DNA from: Enoplolaimus lenunculus
Lineage: Eukaryota; Nematoda; Enoplea; Enoplida; Thoracostomopsidae
Direction of reading: 5' to 3'
Assembly: GCA_030248215.1 (NCBI GenBank)
Contig: JASANG010003130.1
Coordinates: 434,001 to 498,000, forward strand
Length of the DNA: 64,000 nucleotides
The stretch's first letter is position 1. Every line of letters starts with the position of its first letter. The notes beneath the pieces were generated by a model. The model had not been told where the DNA came from. It saw only the letters and a program-made list of their open reading frames with translations, and did not search any database. The position numbers and the translations under genes are program-made. Below, one piece after another: positions 36,383 through 48,665 of this stretch.

Positions 36383-38073
36383 CTGATGGTAAAGTTCTGC
36401 CCGATTGAGATATTTCATACGAAAAGTGATGGAAACAAGCAAAATTAATACAATCTGTTGATAAAACTTACTTGTATGTTTCTACTAAAGATAGAATATG
36501 GAACTTCGAAAATAATATTAATTATGATCCTGTGGGATTGGATAAAAATAGCAAGATAACGAACTATTCTGTTTTTTTCGAGGCAGTGTTGCATTTTGCA
36601 ACACTTAAGAGAATTGTGCCAAGAATGCAACTACAGAACGCTTTTCGTGTTTTGAAAAATGCTTATACTGTAGCTAAAATGACATTTTGACAAGCACCAA
36701 AATGTGTCGTGTTTAATAACGTTTTACTGCTCAAGCAATTTGTTTAGTCTCTTCAATTACCAAAAACACGTTTGAAAACGTTCCTATTGCACTTATAAAG
36801 TAAATTTTTTCAATTTGCAATTTTTCAATTTTTTATTTTTACATGGAATTCTACAATTCAGCTGATATAAGTATAAATGAACTGAAAACATTTGTTTAAA
36901 TTAAGAAGTGAAAAGTTTTTTTAAAAGTACATCTATTTGCAGTAATTGAAGCTTTCAACAACTTTTAAATTATTCCAATTAATTTTTAGCTTGCCATCAA
37001 GTCAATGGTTCATAAAATTTCAGGAATTAGGGTCGTACCGTAGAACGGCAGGTGGTCCGCGCCGACTTTGAATTAATTTTTCGGTATAGTGGCAACGATT
37101 TGCTAATTCAACGAACTATTATTTTATAGTATTAGTGCCGGTTTTCACCAATTAAAATTTACCGGCACGTCAGCGTCGCTGATGGTCTTCGCTGTATTCT
37201 TCGCTGATCCCAAAACACGTTAATTGTCAAAGTGGCAACGCCAATGTTAATTAATGGCTTACAACAGATATTATATTATCAAATACTGGCCCTATCGGTA
37301 AAGCAACTCAAAAACAATATAGCCGGCATTTGATACAAAGTTTCGCAAATTGTCAAACTTGCACTAAGAAATTTCGTGTTACCACTGAAAATTCCGAAAC
37401 AGAAATTATGTAAAAGTTTCTATGATTTTTGTGTCTTAATGACTTAATAAGAAAACGTGACTGCTGTTACATAATTGCTGGAATGGTTTTAGTGAAAAAC
37501 ATTACAGTTTTTTTCAGCGTTAATAGTTCAGAATAGCACCACGAAACACAACAATACGAACAACTTCTTCACCTTTTATGACCTATTTTCACTAATTGCC
37601 TGGTGATTTTGTTCTATGAACAACTTTTAAAAATGATTTTAATAAAAGAGTGAAGTTTTCAAATATTTAACGTTCCTACGTTCGTTTTTTGTTGACTTTT
37701 TTCTATACTTTCGAATAGGTGGCAGACGTTTTGATTTAATTTTAGTTGAAAACGGATATATAGCGAAAATATTAAAAATTAATTAGCAGAATATTGTTTT
37801 CGATTTAGTGGAAAACAGTTTGTTTTTAAAGCAAGGATGCATATTTGTTAACTAGGCTTAAATTTGTTCTAAATATGTCTTTGACACACATTAATATGTT
37901 TATTGATATAGCACGCATGAACAAAAGCCTTCAATACGTAGTTTCATTCGAATTTCGAATTATTTGGAAGATATTGGTTTGACAAGAGGTGCTACTTGAG
38001 CCAACAACTAACGTCTAATCGAATGCATTAAACAATACGGGTCAGTCTTAAAGCCTTGGTGGTTATAATTCTA
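36383..38073. other. Intergenic between the 590-aa gene and the MIP precursor
   Basis: A GTAAGT donor on the minus strand near 36470 may belong to a 5' UTR exon of the 590-residue gene. Otherwise AT-rich sequence with few repeats and no exon seen. Confidence 0.5.
37899..37904 (-). promoter_or_regulatory. Likely poly(A) signal of the MIP precursor gene
   Basis: AATAAA on the minus strand, about 170 nt beyond the stop codon. No stronger hexamer lies nearer. Confidence 0.4.
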
Positions 38074-38742
38074 CTAAACACTGCCTCGTTTGCCCCACAA
38101 GCCTTTAGCTTTATCCCATGAACGAGCTCGTTTCCCAGAATCAACCGCGTCTTCTATTTGTTCTTGGTTCGTGAGCAGCACTGCGTAACCGTCCACGTTA
38201 TTTCGTTTGCCCCACAATCCAGACGCCTTGTCCCAGTTGCCTCGCTTACCCCATAATCCTGAGGCTTTACCCCAACTAGCTCGTTTACCCCAAAGTCCAG
38301 ATGCTTTTGCCCATTGAGCACCTTGCGAGCGCTTGTAGTTTTCAATCTCACTGCTGTCGTATCCAAGGAGATCGGCGTCAACTAACCAGACTGGACTTAA
38401 TACTGCACGTTTACCCCACAGCCCAGATGCTTTACCCCAGCTGGCTCTTTTACCCCAAAGTCCAGACGCATTGCCCCAACTCGCTCGTTTACCCCAAAGT
38501 CCAGACGCCTTGTTCCAGTTTGCTCTCTTACCCCAAAGGCCAGACGCTTTGCTCCATCCGGCTCGTTTGCCCCAAAGCCCGGATGCCTTACCCCAATTTG
38601 ACCGCTTTACTCCACTCTGCAAAATCGCATTGTCTTCTATATCGGGCTGAATTGGTATCAAACGCACTGTATCAGCCATAGTTGAAACTATCATCGAAAA
38701 GCCAAACATTACAAACAATAGTTGGATGATTCCTTGCGCCAT
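38074..38742 (-). CDS. Myoinhibitory peptide / allatostatin-B type W(X6)W-amide precursor
   Basis: A 222-residue prepropeptide in one exon. A signal peptide covers about 1-22 (MAQGIIQLLFVMFGFSMIVS, cleaved near TMA/DT). Nine peptides follow, each ending LW-Gly-Lys-Arg, the amidation plus dibasic cleavage signal. Residues 48-57, 61-70, 74-83, 87-96, 100-109, 155-164 and 168-177 are decamers; 139-151 is longer (SQGAQWAKASGLW) and 206-216 is ARSWDKAKGLW. All have two Trp separated by six residues. Two acidic spacers (113-136, 181-203) separate the groups. The mature forms are W-X-K/N-A-S/K-G-L-W-amide. W(X6)W-amides act through the sex-peptide/MIP receptor class in insects and annelids. The C-terminus GLW-amide also matches cnidarian GLWamides, a known distant relative. 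A TTTATT at 37899-37904 is a likely poly(A) signal. The ATG chosen is the only one giving a signal peptide. Confidence 0.95.
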   Translation of the reverse strand: MAQGIIQLLFVMFGFSMIVSTMADTVRLIPIQPDIEDNAILQSGVKRSNWGKASGLWGKRAGWSKASGLWGKRANWNKASGLWGKRASWGNASGLWGKRASWGKASGLWGKRAVLSPVWLVDADLLGYDSSEIENYKRSQGAQWAKASGLWGKRASWGKASGLWGKRGNWDKASGLWGKRNNVDGYAVLLTNQEQIEDAVDSGKRARSWDKAKGLWGKRGSV

Positions 38743-40410
38743 TTTGCAGTTAACTTTTTTAATATAAAGTTCGCTTAAAAGTACTCTGCATCGGTAAACC
38801 GGTATTTACACCCTGAAAATTATACAAATACGAGTACGAATTTCGCATCGGATCTGACGCTATTTCCAACTTGAAAAAGGCATTTTTTAATAATAATTGC
38901 AAGAAAGCGTTCGTTAAATAGCGTTTTTCTGCAACATGCGATTCATTTCAAAGTTTCTCCACTTGAAAATGCGTTTTGAATAAATTCCATAGAGACATTG
39001 TTTAAAGCAGTTTTAATGTTTGACACTAATTCGTATATAATTTTACTTGTACAAGTGATGTTTTGATTTTCTTCTAGCAACAACTGTATCCAAATTATAT
39101 TGCGCAAAATATTTTGTTTTATAACTTAAAAACGATATTTTTTCAAAAATATTTCTATAACCTTCAGCTTCAAATTAATACAACACTATGTAGCAAGAAC
39201 ACTTCATATTTACGACAGTAAAAATCGACTCCTTTAAACTTTTACAGTAACGAACTTTGAGAGCAATTCGATAATAACTCTGATTTTGACTGCCTCATTT
39301 CGTCAAATATTTTGAACGTAACGCCGGCATTGGGGCGGTCACAGACTTGAGTAAAGGATTAAACGCGCCAGAGACGGGTCTGGATTCGAGTCTTAGCCAG
39401 GCTAATTTTTGGGGGTTAGACTCGTGCTTAGCCTCAATGTTTAAGCCATTGGCTTAGTAAACAGTAGTACTGGTTTGGTCTGGTTTTTAATGAGAATTGC
39501 TAACAGGTGTAATATCTCGAACAGTATTTTTATACTGTGTTACTAAACATATATACATATCAATGTATAGTTTAAGCATTATTTGTGCTATCTCCATTAA
39601 ATACCGTGGCATATGTAGCAGTCACTCCTTTCAGACATTATTTTTTCCTTACATTTAGGCTTATGCTTAAGTCTAGGTTTACGCCTTTTTGAACACTTAG
39701 GCTAGGCTTTATGCTTCGGAATGTGCTTAATCTACAGGCACGGCCTTAAAAGATACGTTGTCCAATACCGGAGCGACAATACAGCTGGTAAAATTAGGGG
39801 CAGATTTTTACCGTTTCTGTATTTCTGATACGTTTACAAAATTTTGAAAAACGGTAAATTTTTTTATCACTCTCGCATTATGAGAAGAGCAAAAAAATTT
39901 TAAATTGACTATTTTAAGACATTTCTTGTTCCTAAGCTTACAACGACTAGATTTCAATTGAACAAACGTGCAATTTTGTATTTTAAAAAATCGTCTACAT
40001 TCCTTTATTCTCAACGCAGTTAAACCGGATAACTACGCCGTGTATAGGTATATAAAATAAATTTTTTTCATTAATATAAAATATTCTAATGACAGTGCAA
40101 TCTTTATCAAAATGCAAATCGCGTCTGAGATATTTAGACTAAAGTATTGCTTTCATGGATTCAAGCTTAGCAAATTATATATAAACCATCGAAAAGCTAA
40201 AACCTGATTTATTATAGTAATTGTTGCATTTAAGTCGAATGCAGCATTATCGCGATGGGCCCAAAATAAACTAGCCCGTAAGGATTTTATGCCAGTTGAT
40301 AAAATCTAATGTGAGCTAATTGCATGCAATGCATATTGTTTATACACTACTTAAATCCAGATTAGTCAATGCAAAGACAAATACATTTAATGCAATTTTC
40401 ACAGTATATA

Positions 40411-40857
40411 CTGTAGTGACCCGAATAAGAGGGGGGACTGATGTTTATTTGGCCTCTCCAGAAGGTACCCCCCTTGTTATTGGGTTACGGACTGTTATTT
40501 ATTCTTAACCCACGCTCCACCGCCTTTCGTTACTACTGATATATATGCGGTACTGCAGTTATCCGTTGAATTAAACGTTTATTTGTTTTGTGTCAATAAC
40601 TTGTGCGATAATACAAGGATACACTTAGGAATGTACTTTCAAAATTTAAGTACGCTTTAAAGTTTCGAACTCAAATTATTCGGTCCTGGAGTCATTTATG
40701 CGCTGCAATTGAGGTTAATTGACATTTATGGACTCTAGTTAGGGTTTAGGGACTCTGTCCGCTTACGGACTCTTATTACCTATATAAACTCCTATTGATT
40801 CGGAATCAAAATGGGGACCCTCCTCTTATTACCCCCCTTTTATTCGGGTCAATACAG
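40411..40857. mobile_element. 'GACCCGAATAAG' TIR MITE, copy 3
   Basis: Ends CTGTAGTGACCCGAATAAGA and TTATTCGGGTCAATACAG, flanked by TA on both sides, as expected of a TA-target (Tc1/mariner-like) element. Confidence 0.9.
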
Positions 40858-41139
40858 TATCACGCGTACACCTGGCTACAGTGTGCAGCGCACTGAAGCT
40901 AGTTTTGCTTCCGTGTGCATCGTACTATTCTCACAAGTTACTTGGTGTACGCATGATATTGCGGAAATTGCGCAAATCTGTAGTGTACATTACAGACACC
41001 GTCTCAGGTTGTACCACATACTCGCAGCGCTTTGAAGCCGAACCTATCAGATTTAATATCAACCAAATTATTCTGGTTTACTATTAGCTGGCAAAGTTTT
41101 TTAACAACTTGAAAACTACTAAAAGCTTCCACGCTAGCC

Positions 41140-41455
41140 TAAACCTAGCCTAAGTTATGAATACCAAAATTTTAAAATTTCAAAAACTATTCAGAAGGAT
41201 GTGTAGTGTGTACTAGAAGCAAAAGATTGTTTCAAATAGTATATGAGATTGTCTGTACCTATAAAAATAATATACCTCTGTGACCGCGCCAAGCCCGCTA
41301 GCTGAAACCTAAACCTGAGCTTTGAATACTAAAATCTTAAAATTTTCAATACTATTCATGCAACTGCGTATTTACAACAACGAAAAGATTGTTTCAAGTG
41401 CTATATATTTTCTGTACTTAAAAAGTAATATACCTCTGTGACCGCGCCGACTACA
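41140..41455. repeat. Imperfect direct repeat, two units of about 175 bp
   Basis: Both units contain an ACCTAAACCT/TAGCC stretch, 'AAAGATTGTTTCAA' and the ending AATATACCTCTGTGACCGCG. The second unit is somewhat diverged. Confidence 0.6.
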
Positions 41456-41659
41456 TCTTAAGGCGGCATGTTTTAAAGTTACGCCCTGAACATGTGGTTT
41501 GGCTTCATTGCAGCTGCTTTTCTGTAACGATAATTACACGTTTTATAGGTACAAAGAAACCTGACATTTAAAAACTTCTTGCACGAACATCGTAACGACA
41601 ACTAAGCTGTGCCGCAATTTGAGCAAACTTAAACTAGTAATCATTACGTGAGTATACAG

Positions 41660-42187
41660 GTTTCAAAAAGATGCAATGGAAATTCAAATTTGTAAACCGT
41701 ATGTTTTCTCAAAATCTTTCAAAAAAGACGCAATGGAAATTCAAATTTGTAAACCGTATGTTTTCTCAAAATCTTTCAAAAAAGACGCAATGGAAATTCA
41801 AATTTGTAAACCGTATGTTTTCTCAAAATCTTTCAAAAAGAAGAAATTCCCAAAGTATGTTCTCAAAATCTTTCAAAAAAGACGCAATGGAAATTCAAAT
41901 TTGAATACCAATAAAAAAAAAAAAGAAAAATTCAAATTTGAAACTTGTTTTCTCAAAATCTTTCAAAAAAGACGCAATGGAAATTCAAACTTGTAAGCCG
42001 TATGTTTTCTCAAAATCTTTCAAAAAGACGCAATGGAAATTCAAACTTGTAAGCCGTATGTTTTCTCAAAATCTTTCAAAAAAGACGCAATGGAAATTCA
42101 AATTTGTAAACCGTATGTTTTCTCAAAATCTTTCAAAAAAGATGCAATGGAAATTCAAATTTGTAAATCGTATGTTTTCTTAAAATC
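41660..42187. repeat. Tandem repeat, 57-bp unit, about nine copies
   Basis: The unit runs GACGCAATGGAAATTCAAAT, TTGTAAACCGTATGTTTTCT, CAAAATCTTTCAAAAAA. Some copies are shortened or interrupted (near 41840 and 41910). The 57-bp period keeps two frames open with 19-residue repeats; judged non-coding. Confidence 0.92.
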
Positions 42188-42827
42188 TGGACATTTTAGG
42201 GCAAACAGAAACTGAAGTTGAGCGAATATGCATTAAAAATGATTTTGAATCTCGTCAGAACCAGAAGCTCATCGATATATCAAGTTTTACAGCAATAACA
42301 TTTTGCTCGGTACCAACAGTATATATTTTATTAAAAAATATATACATAATTCGCAATTTCCGCCTTTGATACTGATATAAAGTTATAAACTATTCGTAGC
42401 GATATAGTGCAGAATATTAAATACTGTGGCAAGAAAACTTGGTGATTTTAATATACAAATAAAATGCTATTCAAACAGTTCTTCGAAGGTTTGAGGTATA
42501 TCCGATAACCGCAAATGACCAAGAAACGCATCTATGCAACTTAATTACGTTTCGGTCAAATCAAAGATTATTATCACTCGTGTGAAGCTCACAGCTTCTA
42601 AAGCTTATTCATTGGAAATAATTTGCTAAATACTATTCTGAGATGCGGCTCAGTCAATATACGACTCGAAAAAGAAAGTAAATCTATTATAAAGCATAAT
42701 ATATGCACACCATGACAATTTTGAAATTATAGCAAAATATCCATTTTCAATATATATACTTTTCCATTTAAAAAATAAAGAAATTAAGATTTTTAGCTAG
42801 GAAGAATATCAAACACAAAGATTGGAG

Positions 42828-43028
42828 TTTTGTTGCGCTATACGTTTGTTGACGTCCAGCGCCATCCCGTTGCCCGTCCGGCACCGTCCGTCACCGTGCG
42901 TCAACGTCCGTCACCATACGGTATCGTGCGTGCGTAATTCACGTACGAAACCGCGCAGTGACGTACGGCGACAGACGGCACAAGACGGATACGGACAGCG
43001 CCGTATAACGAGTATAGCGCTACACTAA
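42828..43028. mobile_element. 'TAGGGTTGCGCTATA' TIR element, short copy
   Basis: Left end TTTTGTTGCGCTATACG, right end GAGTATAGCGCTACAC. The interior has a few CCGTCCG motifs and CGTACG-type palindromic stretches but no decamer array. Confidence 0.72.
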
Positions 43029-43393
43029 TATATCAGCAATCTGTAAACAAAAGGAGTTTTCAATCACTTTTTAAGACCAATATTATTGGTTCTACTTCTG
43101 TATATGCGATTAAATCTAATTCTGGTAATAAAGAATATATTAAAGATTTTAGAAATTAAACTTTTTGTCTACTATTGCAAAACTTTCATTCATACAGCTA
43201 TATCTGACCCTGGAGGGTTAAAATTAGGCTAAACAGATGTACCTGAGGCCAAAAATGAATGCAATTTATGCAATTTCCTAGTTGCAAATTGTCAACAAAC
43301 TTGTAATTAAGTTTTTATATTAAAGTTTAAGTTAGGTGCCAAATTTTAGCTATATAAGTCTAGGTTATAGAGAAATTTGTGTAAATTTTGTTG

Positions 43394-43588
43394 TCCCATG
43401 TATAGACCAGGGCCTGATCGTTTTCTGGCGGGGCTGTAATAAAGTTTAAGCTTTAGACTAACTTTTTCGCTTAGGTTTAATAGTCTTAGGCTTAGACTCA
43501 GAAATAGGCTCATCCTTACGGTTAGGCTTAGGCTTAGGCTTAAGAATATGCTTGCACTAGTGTTCCGGCCCTGTTCTATATATGGGCC
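43394..43588. repeat. TTAGGC-containing TIR MITE, copy 7
   Basis: Left CCCATGTATAGACCAGGGCC, right GGCCCTGTTCTATATATGGG; interior TTAGGC runs and AAGCTTTAGACTAACTTTTT as in other copies. Confidence 0.88.
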
Positions 43589-44103
43589 ATTTTGTTGTAT
43601 TTTTCTTTTCCTATTGATAATACCTATAATAATGACAAATTATCCGTTGCTTTTTAATACAGGAATAAAGATAACTTGAGCTGATGTTGCTACTTAAGGC
43701 AGTGACAATTGAGCATATTTCAAAAGAGGTATTCGTACTTCATTTAGTTTCGTGTCTACAGTAGTGTTAACTTGATGGCACACAAGTCTCACACTTTTTA
43801 CTTTATTATTTTACGAATCCGAAGCTTGAACCTAAGCCAAGCCTATTCTCAACATTTGATTATCATTAGTCTGCCTGTAAAAACTATACATTCACTGAAA
43901 TGTAGCTTTTCATGAAGAAAGAAAATTAGAATTTTTGGTAAATTAACTCATAAGTCGAAAATTTATAAAAAATGTGATGTTAATTTAATTTAACATTTCG
44001 AAAGTAATGCAAGTTGCATGTGTAAACATCTAGAAGAAACTATTTTGCAACACAGTTCAGTGATAGCATTCTGAGTTTCATTTTGTTCTAAATTTCAAAA
44101 CCT

Positions 44104-44251
44104 GCCCATGTACAAGCCTGAACGTTTTTCTGCGGGACTGTAATACAATAAGCTTAAAGTTTAGACTAACTTTTTTGCTTACGTTTAGGCTTAGGCTTAA
44201 GCTTAGGAATATGCTTTATACTACAGTTCCGGCGTTGTTCTATTCATGGGC
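44104..44251. repeat. TTAGGC-containing TIR MITE, copy 8
   Basis: Left GCCCATGTACAAGCCTGAAC, right GTTCCGGCGTTGTTCTATTC; short interior with three TTAGGC-like hexamers. It lies 516 bp from copy 7 in the same orientation. Confidence 0.82.
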
Positions 44252-45876
44252 TTATATTTCAAAACCTGTATGCGTGTAGCCAAGGCGGTCTGGGGTTCTA
44301 GACCTGAAATCAATGAACCAAGAAACGTTTTGCGACTATTGCAAAACGATTTGATACTGTGCGTTAGGACACACCAATTTGAAAATTGTGTCAATTTTTA
44401 AAACCGGCAAACCACTGTAGACGGTACAAACATGTTTTCACTGAAAATCAAATTCTCCCGTCAGATGTTAGAGATCCAAGAAAGTTTTGCAATATATAAA
44501 ACAAAATTAGATTTTGAATAATGCATCACAGATTTCACAATACTGTTTGCCTACCAACTAGCAACCATGCTGTCGAATACAACAGATGAAATAAAGTTCT
44601 TCCAAGTGGAAATATCGCATGAATCGCTAAATTATTGAACCACATTCGTATTTGATTTTTTAAAACATGCCAAAATTAAAAAAAACTTCACGCTCTTCGT
44701 TTAAAAAGACGCAAAGGCTAACTAACTATAATGCTAATAGTAAAAGGCTAACTTGCAAGTCTTGCAATCTGTAAGGGGCATATTGGAATTTCAAATGACA
44801 CAGAACCCATGAGCTCAAAACTTTTGAATTGAAACACCTAAAGCGACTTTCTTCTCATATACCAAAACAGTCCGAAAGTACTTTATCAGCGATTCTAGCT
44901 GTCTGAATTTTGAACAGCTTAGTGTGGCATTGGTGGACCCCCACCCCATCCTGCTTAGTGTCCTTTCGAATGCCAAAGGTTCAAGTAAGCCGCAGCCTTT
45001 CCCTGAGAGTAAAGCAAACGCAAAAAGACGCAATTCAACTCAGCGCCTCGCTTTTACACAATAATATACACGAAAAATATAGATTTGCTGCAGTCCATAT
45101 AAGATCACAAAAAGTGAAGGTATATATTCAAGACTTAAAAGATTGAAATTTAATTGAAATTTTCAGGGGAGGTTATGAGGAGCCAAATCGGCGTTTATGT
45201 TCCGATATAGTAAAACTAGAGCGGGTCCTGTAAATTTGGACCAATATAACTTTAACAATGTAACAACCAAACCATATTCCTAAGTAATCCTCCTCAGCGC
45301 AATAAACACAAGTCTAAAACAACGATTAGCCTAAGCCGAAGCAAAAATAGTCTAAAATTGAAGCCTAGTCTATTTCGGTCTAGTGAGAAGACGGGCACTA
45401 GTGGATCCAGTAGAGGGCGGCTGGGCGTAGGCCCCTCGCCAGAAATTTTTTTGTAATAAAATAGTAAGATGCTTCTACCTTTCAATTTTACGCCTCAGAA
45501 AGTTTTTCTGTAAAATTTTATGTGGTCCTTACATTACAATTTTTCCCCTCAGAAAATTTTTTGGTTAAAAATTGCGTTTCAAAACATTTAACAGCCTGAC
45601 CCCAGTCAGAAATTTATGGATTCGCCGCCGAAAGCAGGGCCACCACTAAAAGTAACATGGGCTGTTGTTTGTACGACTTATCGTAAGTACATTTCAATGT
45701 GGTTCTTTCTTCTTGGAACGTGACGACTCATGTATATATAGTTCGAGGGAATGGTGACACTCGAAAGAATCGGAGACAAACCAAACCAACTCAATTTCAT
45801 GTGGTGAACGCAACTATTTATTAGCCACTAGCAATCTTCTTAACAGAATACCCAGCAATATTGAAGCAGTTGCATA

Positions 45877-46038
45877 ATGAAAACTATTTATACAATTGTA
45901 TGTTGTACGCTCGTAGCAATCAGCGTGCGGTTCAGGGTGGTTCCCTTGAGGCAACAAGTTATACAATATCAGAAACAAAAATTGATGTTTGGAAACCCAA
46001 AAAAACGAAAAATCCAGTTTCAGATTTGCCTACTCTGA
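45877..46038 (+). CDS. Candidate small secreted or peptide-precursor protein (53 aa)
   Basis: The frame starts MKTIYTIVCCTLVAISV, a convincing signal peptide, followed by a basic stretch with LMFGNPKKRK and the end IQFQICLL. A TATATATAG box lies near 45733, about 140 nt upstream. The coding part may be a first exon only: an overlapping frame from 45861 and an open stretch at 46092-46286 preceded by TTTTAG look exon-like, but I could not find phases that join them. No family is recognised. It could equally be chance, since short frames with a hydrophobic start are common in AT-rich DNA. Confidence 0.28.
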   Translation: MKTIYTIVCCTLVAISVRFRVVPLRQQVIQYQKQKLMFGNPKKRKIQFQICLL

Positions 46039-48005
46039 CTTGTTCAAAGTAAACATTGCAAATCATATGTTAATAGGTTGAATTCAGTGAATTGCGCGAA
46101 AGATGCAATTATTTTACCATTTTAGCAAATGAAAACGCAAAATGGTTCCTACACTTTGTTGTAGGCGATATATCCGTCATCCATTTGGATCTATCAATGC
46201 CAAAACAACTGCAAAATTTCAAGCTTTTAAAAATGGCTGATATAAAAACAGGCTGGCTAGATTGTGAACAAAGGCGCAGATTCTGTTAAATATGATGAGC
46301 TTTGTACGACCATGATCGAATTGTCTAGTCTTGGTTTCTCAATAGAATCTAAGATCAGTTGCACGTTTATAGATATATTTCAATTTTAAATGCTACAAAT
46401 TATACGGTTTACCTACTATTCAGTAGAACGAAACCGGAAGTCACTGGTTAAGATTGTTGCAAGGACTAGTCAACACTGCCAGCTGAGCAATTTCAATAGC
46501 GGATATGATTTCAGCAACCAAAGTAAGCAAAAATTCTGTTGAATTGGGCTCATAATGTTCTCATGTAAAGCTATAAAAATAACAATGTTCCAGAGAATAG
46601 CAGTTTGGAAAGCAGACACTTGAATATCTAAAATCACGACCGAATTGTCGGAGTTCGTTTCCGAGTTGGGGTCGAGTGTTACAAAGTTGTAAGTCTTTTC
46701 AAGAAGCAGAATATTAATTGAAACATATATTCGAATACAATGAATTTATTCTTCAACAATTTACGCACCTGTTGCATTTTACTTTCTTAACAAATTAAGA
46801 AGACCTGTCGAAAACCAATACACTTATACTTTCGCCACAAGAATATATATTTCCACATTTATGAGAGATTTCCTCAGTGACGGATCCAGGGAGGATTGAG
46901 GGATGCATCTCCCACCGGCCTTGCCGAGTTAGATTTTAAAATGAAAATAGTTCATTTGAATGTCACAATATAGCAAATTATAATGAAAGCTAACCCGGCA
47001 GTTGTGAAGCGCAACATGCAAATTGCTCGCAAAACTACAGCGAGCGAACACGGCCGACACAAACTAGCCAACTAGGTTACAAGTATGTCGACGTTACAGC
47101 ACAAATTAAAAATTGTTTCGCCGTCACCGCAATTGTTCGTCATGTTAAGCGCGAAAGGTTTGCTAAAAACGCACTGCAAACCTGAACATTTTCGGAATGG
47201 AAAAAGTATCATCCACGGCCAAAAAATTCAATACACGCAACTGGATTTCCTTCGTTACTGCAATTTGGAGCTGTTAAATACTTGATGAGTAAAGGGTTTT
47301 TCGAAAAAAACACGAATGGTTTGTGCCTGACAGTGTTTTCAAGCTGTATAATGAATATCTGGCGCTAAATAATTTTGAAAATTAAAATGGTGCGTTTACG
47401 AGGTGCGGTCACATGGTATTTCTTTCAAGTTAAACAAAACATGAAAAAAACTGGCTCTGAAGCTAAATACATCAAGCTTAGTACAATTCGCCTTCGTTCA
47501 AGCTTCAAACGATACATAAGAGAAAGTTTTTCATTTTAATGCTGTTTAACATTTATTACGGTCGTGCTCCGTATCCCTGACCATTTAAGGGACTGTTTGT
47601 TAAGTTAACGTCATATGACGTACATATTTTGTCGTCAGACCCGCTATTTAAATCACAATATTTTGTGTTAACGTCAAATCAACATGGACAAAACGTGTAT
47701 TGTTGTTTGAAAGCGCGTTTTTAACAAATCTTTCGATATTTCAAGAGCGACAAATCGTGTTTTACCATGGCATGGTTAGCGGAAAACCTTCCCCATGTCC
47801 CTGGATCCATCATTGCTCATCCGTGATGGTACGCTTTTAAACTTAAGTTAACCGACTAAGAGGAGCTTAAACGAAATTTAGCCTTGCATATATCTGATGT
47901 TGCTAGTTTTTATAAATAGGTAAAACAAGTCATATACGGCAAAAACTCAAAAACTGCGCTATATTTCCACTCTTAACTGGATAGCTTTTTACATAAGAAG
48001 TTTGC

Positions 48006-48043
48006 GTATATATCTATCTATATATGTATATACATAGATATAT
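48006..48043. repeat. AT palindrome
   Basis: TATATCTATCTATATATGTA followed by TATACATAGATATATA; inverted halves. Confidence 0.8.
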
Positions 48044-48552
48044 ATTTAAAACTTTGGTTTGCGAGAAGAGGGACCAGCTCCGAATAACGACCCAAATATA
48101 GGTTCTTGAAACTAAAATTAGTATATCGTTAACGATTATTTAAAAGATGGCAGTGGCATCACCTGATAAGAACTATTTTGTGTGAGGGACGAGCGCAGCG
48201 TCATTGGCCACATTCCTCTGCTACGCCCCTGGTACAACCTACAGGGTTTGCTTATGGCAATCTTGGCAATCTTGCGTGGAACTTTATTTATCGCAAACAC
48301 AACTTCTCATTCCATGCACAAAACTACGAAAGGTTCAATCGGCTGTGACGTCTCTCTTACAAGGACTTCACAGTAAACAAACGGCGAATTTGATTAATAA
48401 ATTGTTCCCATCTTCATGTTTTCTGTTGTTCTTAAACAAAAACCGGCATATATATATGTTAACTATATGGGTTCGCCCTTTAAACTTAAGCCTACAGCTC
48501 CTAAAACTAAACCCTAAACATAAGCTTAAGCCTCCCCGTATTGCTTAGAGTG

Positions 48553-48665
48553 CACTGCAAAAGATGGTGCGTCAAATTGACTCTCCGAAATAGGCTTTTC
48601 CGGACTACACAAACTGTGTCAAATTCGACTCTACCAGAGTCAAATTCGACTCCATATTATAAAGT
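48553..48665. repeat. GACTC element, half copy
   Basis: CACTGCAAAAGATGGTGCGT, CTCTCCGAAATAGGCTTTTC and repeated AATTCGACTC. It abuts a TTAGGC-family half copy. Confidence 0.65.

Larger units (their letters stand above)
38743..41659. other. Upstream region of the MIP precursor and repeats
   Basis: The first 600 bp are AT-rich and should include the MIP promoter; no clear TATA box at a normal distance is seen. A TTAGGC-family remnant lies at about 39650-39750 and a 'GACCCGAATAAG' MITE at 40411-40857. Two similar stretches around 41140-41280 and 41290-41455 (each containing ATATACCTCTGTGACCGCGCC) form an imperfect direct repeat of about 175 bp. Confidence 0.5.
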
